The notes below the pieces were generated by a model. That model ran no database searches and was not told the DNA's origin. It saw only the letters and a program-made list of their open reading frames with translations. Positions 4,906 to 6,123 of a DNA stretch of 6,123 nt are shown here, piece by piece. This stretch comes from a bacterium. Lineage in GTDB: Bacteria; Pseudomonadota; Alphaproteobacteria; Rhizobiales; Xanthobacteraceae. A program made the position numbers and the translations under genes. The stretch lies in NCBI GenBank assembly GCA_029946075.1, contig JAQSDT010000159.1, forward strand, positions 1-6,123, written 5' to 3'. Position 1 is the first letter of the stretch. The number at the start of each line of letters is the position of its first letter.

Positions 4906-5586
4906 ATGAGCAGTCTGACATTGAGGGAGCGGCTGAGAAGGATGGTCTCCGCCCTGGGCCGTGCAAGGACCTTCGCTCGATACTACGACACCAATTACTG
5001 GGCCGATCCGGAAAGCCGCTCGGGGCCCGGATCGCGGCAGGACTCGCCTCACGTGCGGCATGCCCTGGAAGTCCTGGCTGCCGTCACCGAGCGCTACGCC
5101 ATCCGCACGATCGCCGATATCCCGTGCGGCGATTTCAACTGGATAGACGCCCATCTCAGGGCATGGCCGGAAGTGGAATACAGCGGCTTCGATATCGTGC
5201 CCAGGCTGATCGAACGCAACCGCAGGGTCTTTCCAGGCAGGCGATTTGCCAGGTTCGACATCGTCCTTGGCGTTCCGCCGCCCTGCGACCTGATTTTCTG
5301 CAAGGACCTGATCAATCACCTGGAAGACCACGAGATCGTCCAGGCGATCGCCCACATGCGTCAGTCGGGGTCGAGGTACCTGCTGGCAACCAACAACTTC
5401 GGCTACCTGAACCGGCCGCTGACGCGCGACAGGTATCACCACAGCCGTCATGTCGATCTCACAACGGCACCCTTCCACTACCCTCCGCCGATCTGGCACG
5501 ACCACTATCTGGGGCTGTGGCCGCTGGTCGACATGGCGCAAGGCCCCGCCAGCGTTCCGGCTGCGCCCCGCGATATCCCGGGTTAG
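4906..5586 (+). CDS. Class I SAM-dependent methyltransferase
   Basis: The protein is 226 residues when started at 4906. It carries the S-adenosylmethionine pocket IADIPCGDFNWID (69-81, motif I), the acidic residue after strand 2 in SGFDIVP (D96), the ARFDIV segment (115-120) and a strand-4 motif DLIFCKDLINHLE (128-140). It then has RYLLATNNF and a C-terminal PFHYPPPIWHDHYLGLWPL. This arrangement matches a methyltransferase group often found with surface-polysaccharide genes, from memory of the family. The start is uncertain: ATG 4906, ATG 4891 and GTG 4831 are all in frame and none has a good Shine-Dalgarno; 4906 gives the most family-like N-terminus. The upstream spacer contains a 12-bp repeat and no terminator. 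Codon use is intermediate between the SGNH and NUDIX genes. The acceptor is unknown; a sugar or small metabolite is more likely than DNA, as no DNA-methylase motif is present. Confidence 0.8.
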   Translation: MSSLTLRERLRRMVSALGRARTFARYYDTNYWADPESRSGPGSRQDSPHVRHALEVLAAVTERYAIRTIADIPCGDFNWIDAHLRAWPEVEYSGFDIVPRLIERNRRVFPGRRFARFDIVLGVPPPCDLIFCKDLINHLEDHEIVQAIAHMRQSGSRYLLATNNFGYLNRPLTRDRYHHSRHVDLTTAPFHYPPPIWHDHYLGLWPLVDMAQGPASVPAAPRDIPG

Positions 5587-5772
5587 CCGCCGCGCCATCA
5601 CGTCTGCGTCCTGCATCGGGTGTACCTGCTGCATCGCAGGCACCGCCGCCGCACGCACGCGAGGAGACAGGCGGCGTGATTCGCTTCGTGATGCATTCAT
5701 CAGCGCACTTGCATTCGTAAATAGCCGCTAACTCTAAGTAGAGGCTCGTTCGATCCCAGGAGGACGCGAGCC
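5587..5772. other. Intergenic region before the small phage protein
   Basis: No gene is seen. It contains two weak hairpins, CCTGC/GCAGG at 5625-5640 and TGATG/CATCA at 5689-5702, neither with a T-run, and then an AT-richer stretch at 5703-5740 that includes a possible promoter. It marks the end of the cargo genes and the return to phage structural genes. Confidence 0.45.
5709..5738 (+). promoter_or_regulatory. Possible promoter for the structural module
   Basis: TTGCAT at 5709-5714 and TCTAAG at 5733-5738 (4 of 6 matches) are 18 bases apart in the most AT-rich part of this gap. Transcription would start near 5745, ahead of the AGGAGG at 5758-5763. The boxes are weak matches. Confidence 0.3.
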
Positions 5773-5775
5773 TTG
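5758..5775 (+). promoter_or_regulatory. Shine-Dalgarno that fixes a TTG start
   Basis: AGGAGG at 5758-5763 is a full consensus ribosome binding site, nine bases before TTG 5773. No ATG or GTG lies at a suitable distance in that frame, so the rare TTG start is accepted. Confidence 0.7.
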
Positions 5776-6030
5776 TGTTTCCTTTCCACCCCCTTCGCAC
5801 CGCCGCCGCCGGCCGCGCCGCCGGCGCTGCCGCCGGTTCCCACCGCCGTCGACCCCGAGGCGAGGCGCGCCCGCGATCTGGCGCGCCGCGCCGCCGCGGC
5901 GCGCGCCGGCTACGCCTCGACGATCCGGACCAGCGGCCTCGGCGATCCCTCGCCCGTGGCGACCACTGCCTCGAGCGCGACTGCCTCGCCCACGGCCTCG
6001 GCCGGCGTCAAGGCGCTGCTCGGCCAATGA
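5773..6030 (+). CDS. Small Pro/Ala-rich phage protein next to portal
   Basis: The product has 85 residues with a TTG start. It begins MCFLSTP, followed by a Pro-rich stretch (9-23), a basic helix at 28-45 (PEARRARDLARRAAAARAG), then YASTIRTSGLGD (47-58) and the C-terminus GVKALLGQ. The combination 'MCF...', a basic helix, 'STIxTSGLGD' and a terminal 'LLGQ' is what I recall from short conserved proteins encoded beside the portal gene in tailed phages of the T7-like/short-tailed kind. Their role is not well defined. The Cys at position 2 is not a lipoprotein site, since no signal peptide precedes it. Between GLGD and the terminus there is an extra Ala/Ser/Thr stretch made by a 15-bp repeat. The stop overlaps the next start (ATGA), so the two genes are coupled. 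Confidence 0.7.
   Translation: MCFLSTPFAPPPPAAPPALPPVPTAVDPEARRARDLARRAAAARAGYASTIRTSGLGDPSPVATTASSATASPTASAGVKALLGQ
5965..6000. repeat. Imperfect 15-bp tandem repeat in the small phage protein
   Basis: ACTGCCTCGAGCGCG is followed directly by ACTGCCTCGCCCACG and then GCCTCG. It encodes TASSA-TASPT-AS in frame, between the conserved GLGD segment and the C-terminal LLGQ. It is older or more diverged than the arrays at 4050 and 4857. Confidence 0.6.
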
Positions 6031-6123
6031 CCCCGCCCGTGTCGTCCCCCGTATCGGCGCTCGTGTCGTCCCCCGAGTCATCCCCCGTGTCGGCGCTCGA
6101 GCGCGAGCGCACGCTGCGCGCGC
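6027..6123 (+). CDS. Start of putative portal (head-tail connector) protein, cut by window edge
   Basis: The visible 32 codons start at an ATG that overlaps the previous stop (ATGA), with no break to the edge. Residues 4-23 are tetrapeptide repeats (PVSS, PVSA, LVSS, PESS, PVSA), followed by LERERTLRA, which looks like the start of the charged N-terminal helix of portal proteins. Portal is expected here because it normally follows terminase and the small protein just upstream is typically its neighbour. The identity is therefore inferred from position; the visible part alone cannot prove it. Confidence 0.5.
   Translation, partial: MTPPVSSPVSALVSSPESSPVSALERERTLRA
6036..6095. repeat. 12-bp tandem repeat at the N-terminus of the last gene
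   Basis: Five consecutive 12-base units resemble CCCGTGTCGTCC. Units 1, 3 and 4 end in TCC and units 2 and 5 in GCG, and units 2-3 versus unit 5 plus CTCGAG show a higher-order 36-base pattern. The array encodes a Ser/Pro/Val-rich extension in frame. Confidence 0.85.

Noticed and set aside
5625..5702. Intrinsic terminators after the methyltransferase
   Set aside because: Both hairpins have only 5-bp stems and no following T-run.
4767..5720. Second plus-strand open frame overlapping the methyltransferase
   Set aside because: It is Arg/Pro-rich with no motif, while the other frame holds the SAM-binding motifs. The GGAGGA near 4769 does not position a start for it.
5773..5790. Lipoprotein signal in the small phage protein (Cys at position 2)
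   Set aside because: No positively charged and hydrophobic signal peptide precedes the Cys; the next residues are Pro-rich.

Overview
The window is GC-rich throughout and looks like the left part of a temperate-phage genome (prophage), most likely in an alphaproteobacterium. That host assignment is inferred from base composition and the style of the terminase and helix-turn-helix proteins; no rRNA or host marker gene is present. The recognisable phage parts, in order, are a divergent CI-like repressor (minus strand, cut by the left edge), an operator/promoter region, two small helix-turn-helix proteins, a terminase large subunit with intact ATPase and nuclease motifs, and, at the right end, a small Pro/Ala-rich protein followed by the first codons of what is probably the portal protein.

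Layout: 1-302 repressor N-terminus (-); 303-411 control region with an extended -10 promoter leftward, a TTGACA promoter rightward and four ATATTG/CAATAT half-sites across the rightward promoter; 412-714 HTH protein, probably on a leaderless mRNA; 803-1051 GcrA-like/small-terminase-like HTH protein; 1035-2639 terminase large subunit; 2640-3076 mostly non-coding, with a possible 58-codon gene and a promoter; 3077-4000 SGNH/GDSL hydrolase; 4164-4757 NUDIX hydrolase; 4906-5586 SAM-dependent methyltransferase; 5587-5772 intergenic with a possible promoter; 5773-6030 small phage structural-module protein (TTG start); 6027-6123 start of a putative portal gene.

How it fits together: the repressor would hold the rightward promoter off. 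When it is released, the HTH proteins and terminase are expressed directly, with no replication or recombination genes in between. The packaging module is then interrupted by three enzyme genes that are not phage morphogenesis functions (SGNH, NUDIX, methyltransferase). They look like cargo (morons) inserted between terminase and portal, and the first has its own candidate promoter. The most striking feature is five separate short tandem-repeat loci, all with periods of 12 or 15 bp. They lie inside or just ahead of genes: in terminase, before NUDIX, before the methyltransferase, in the small protein and in the portal N-terminus. Every coding locus keeps its reading frame.
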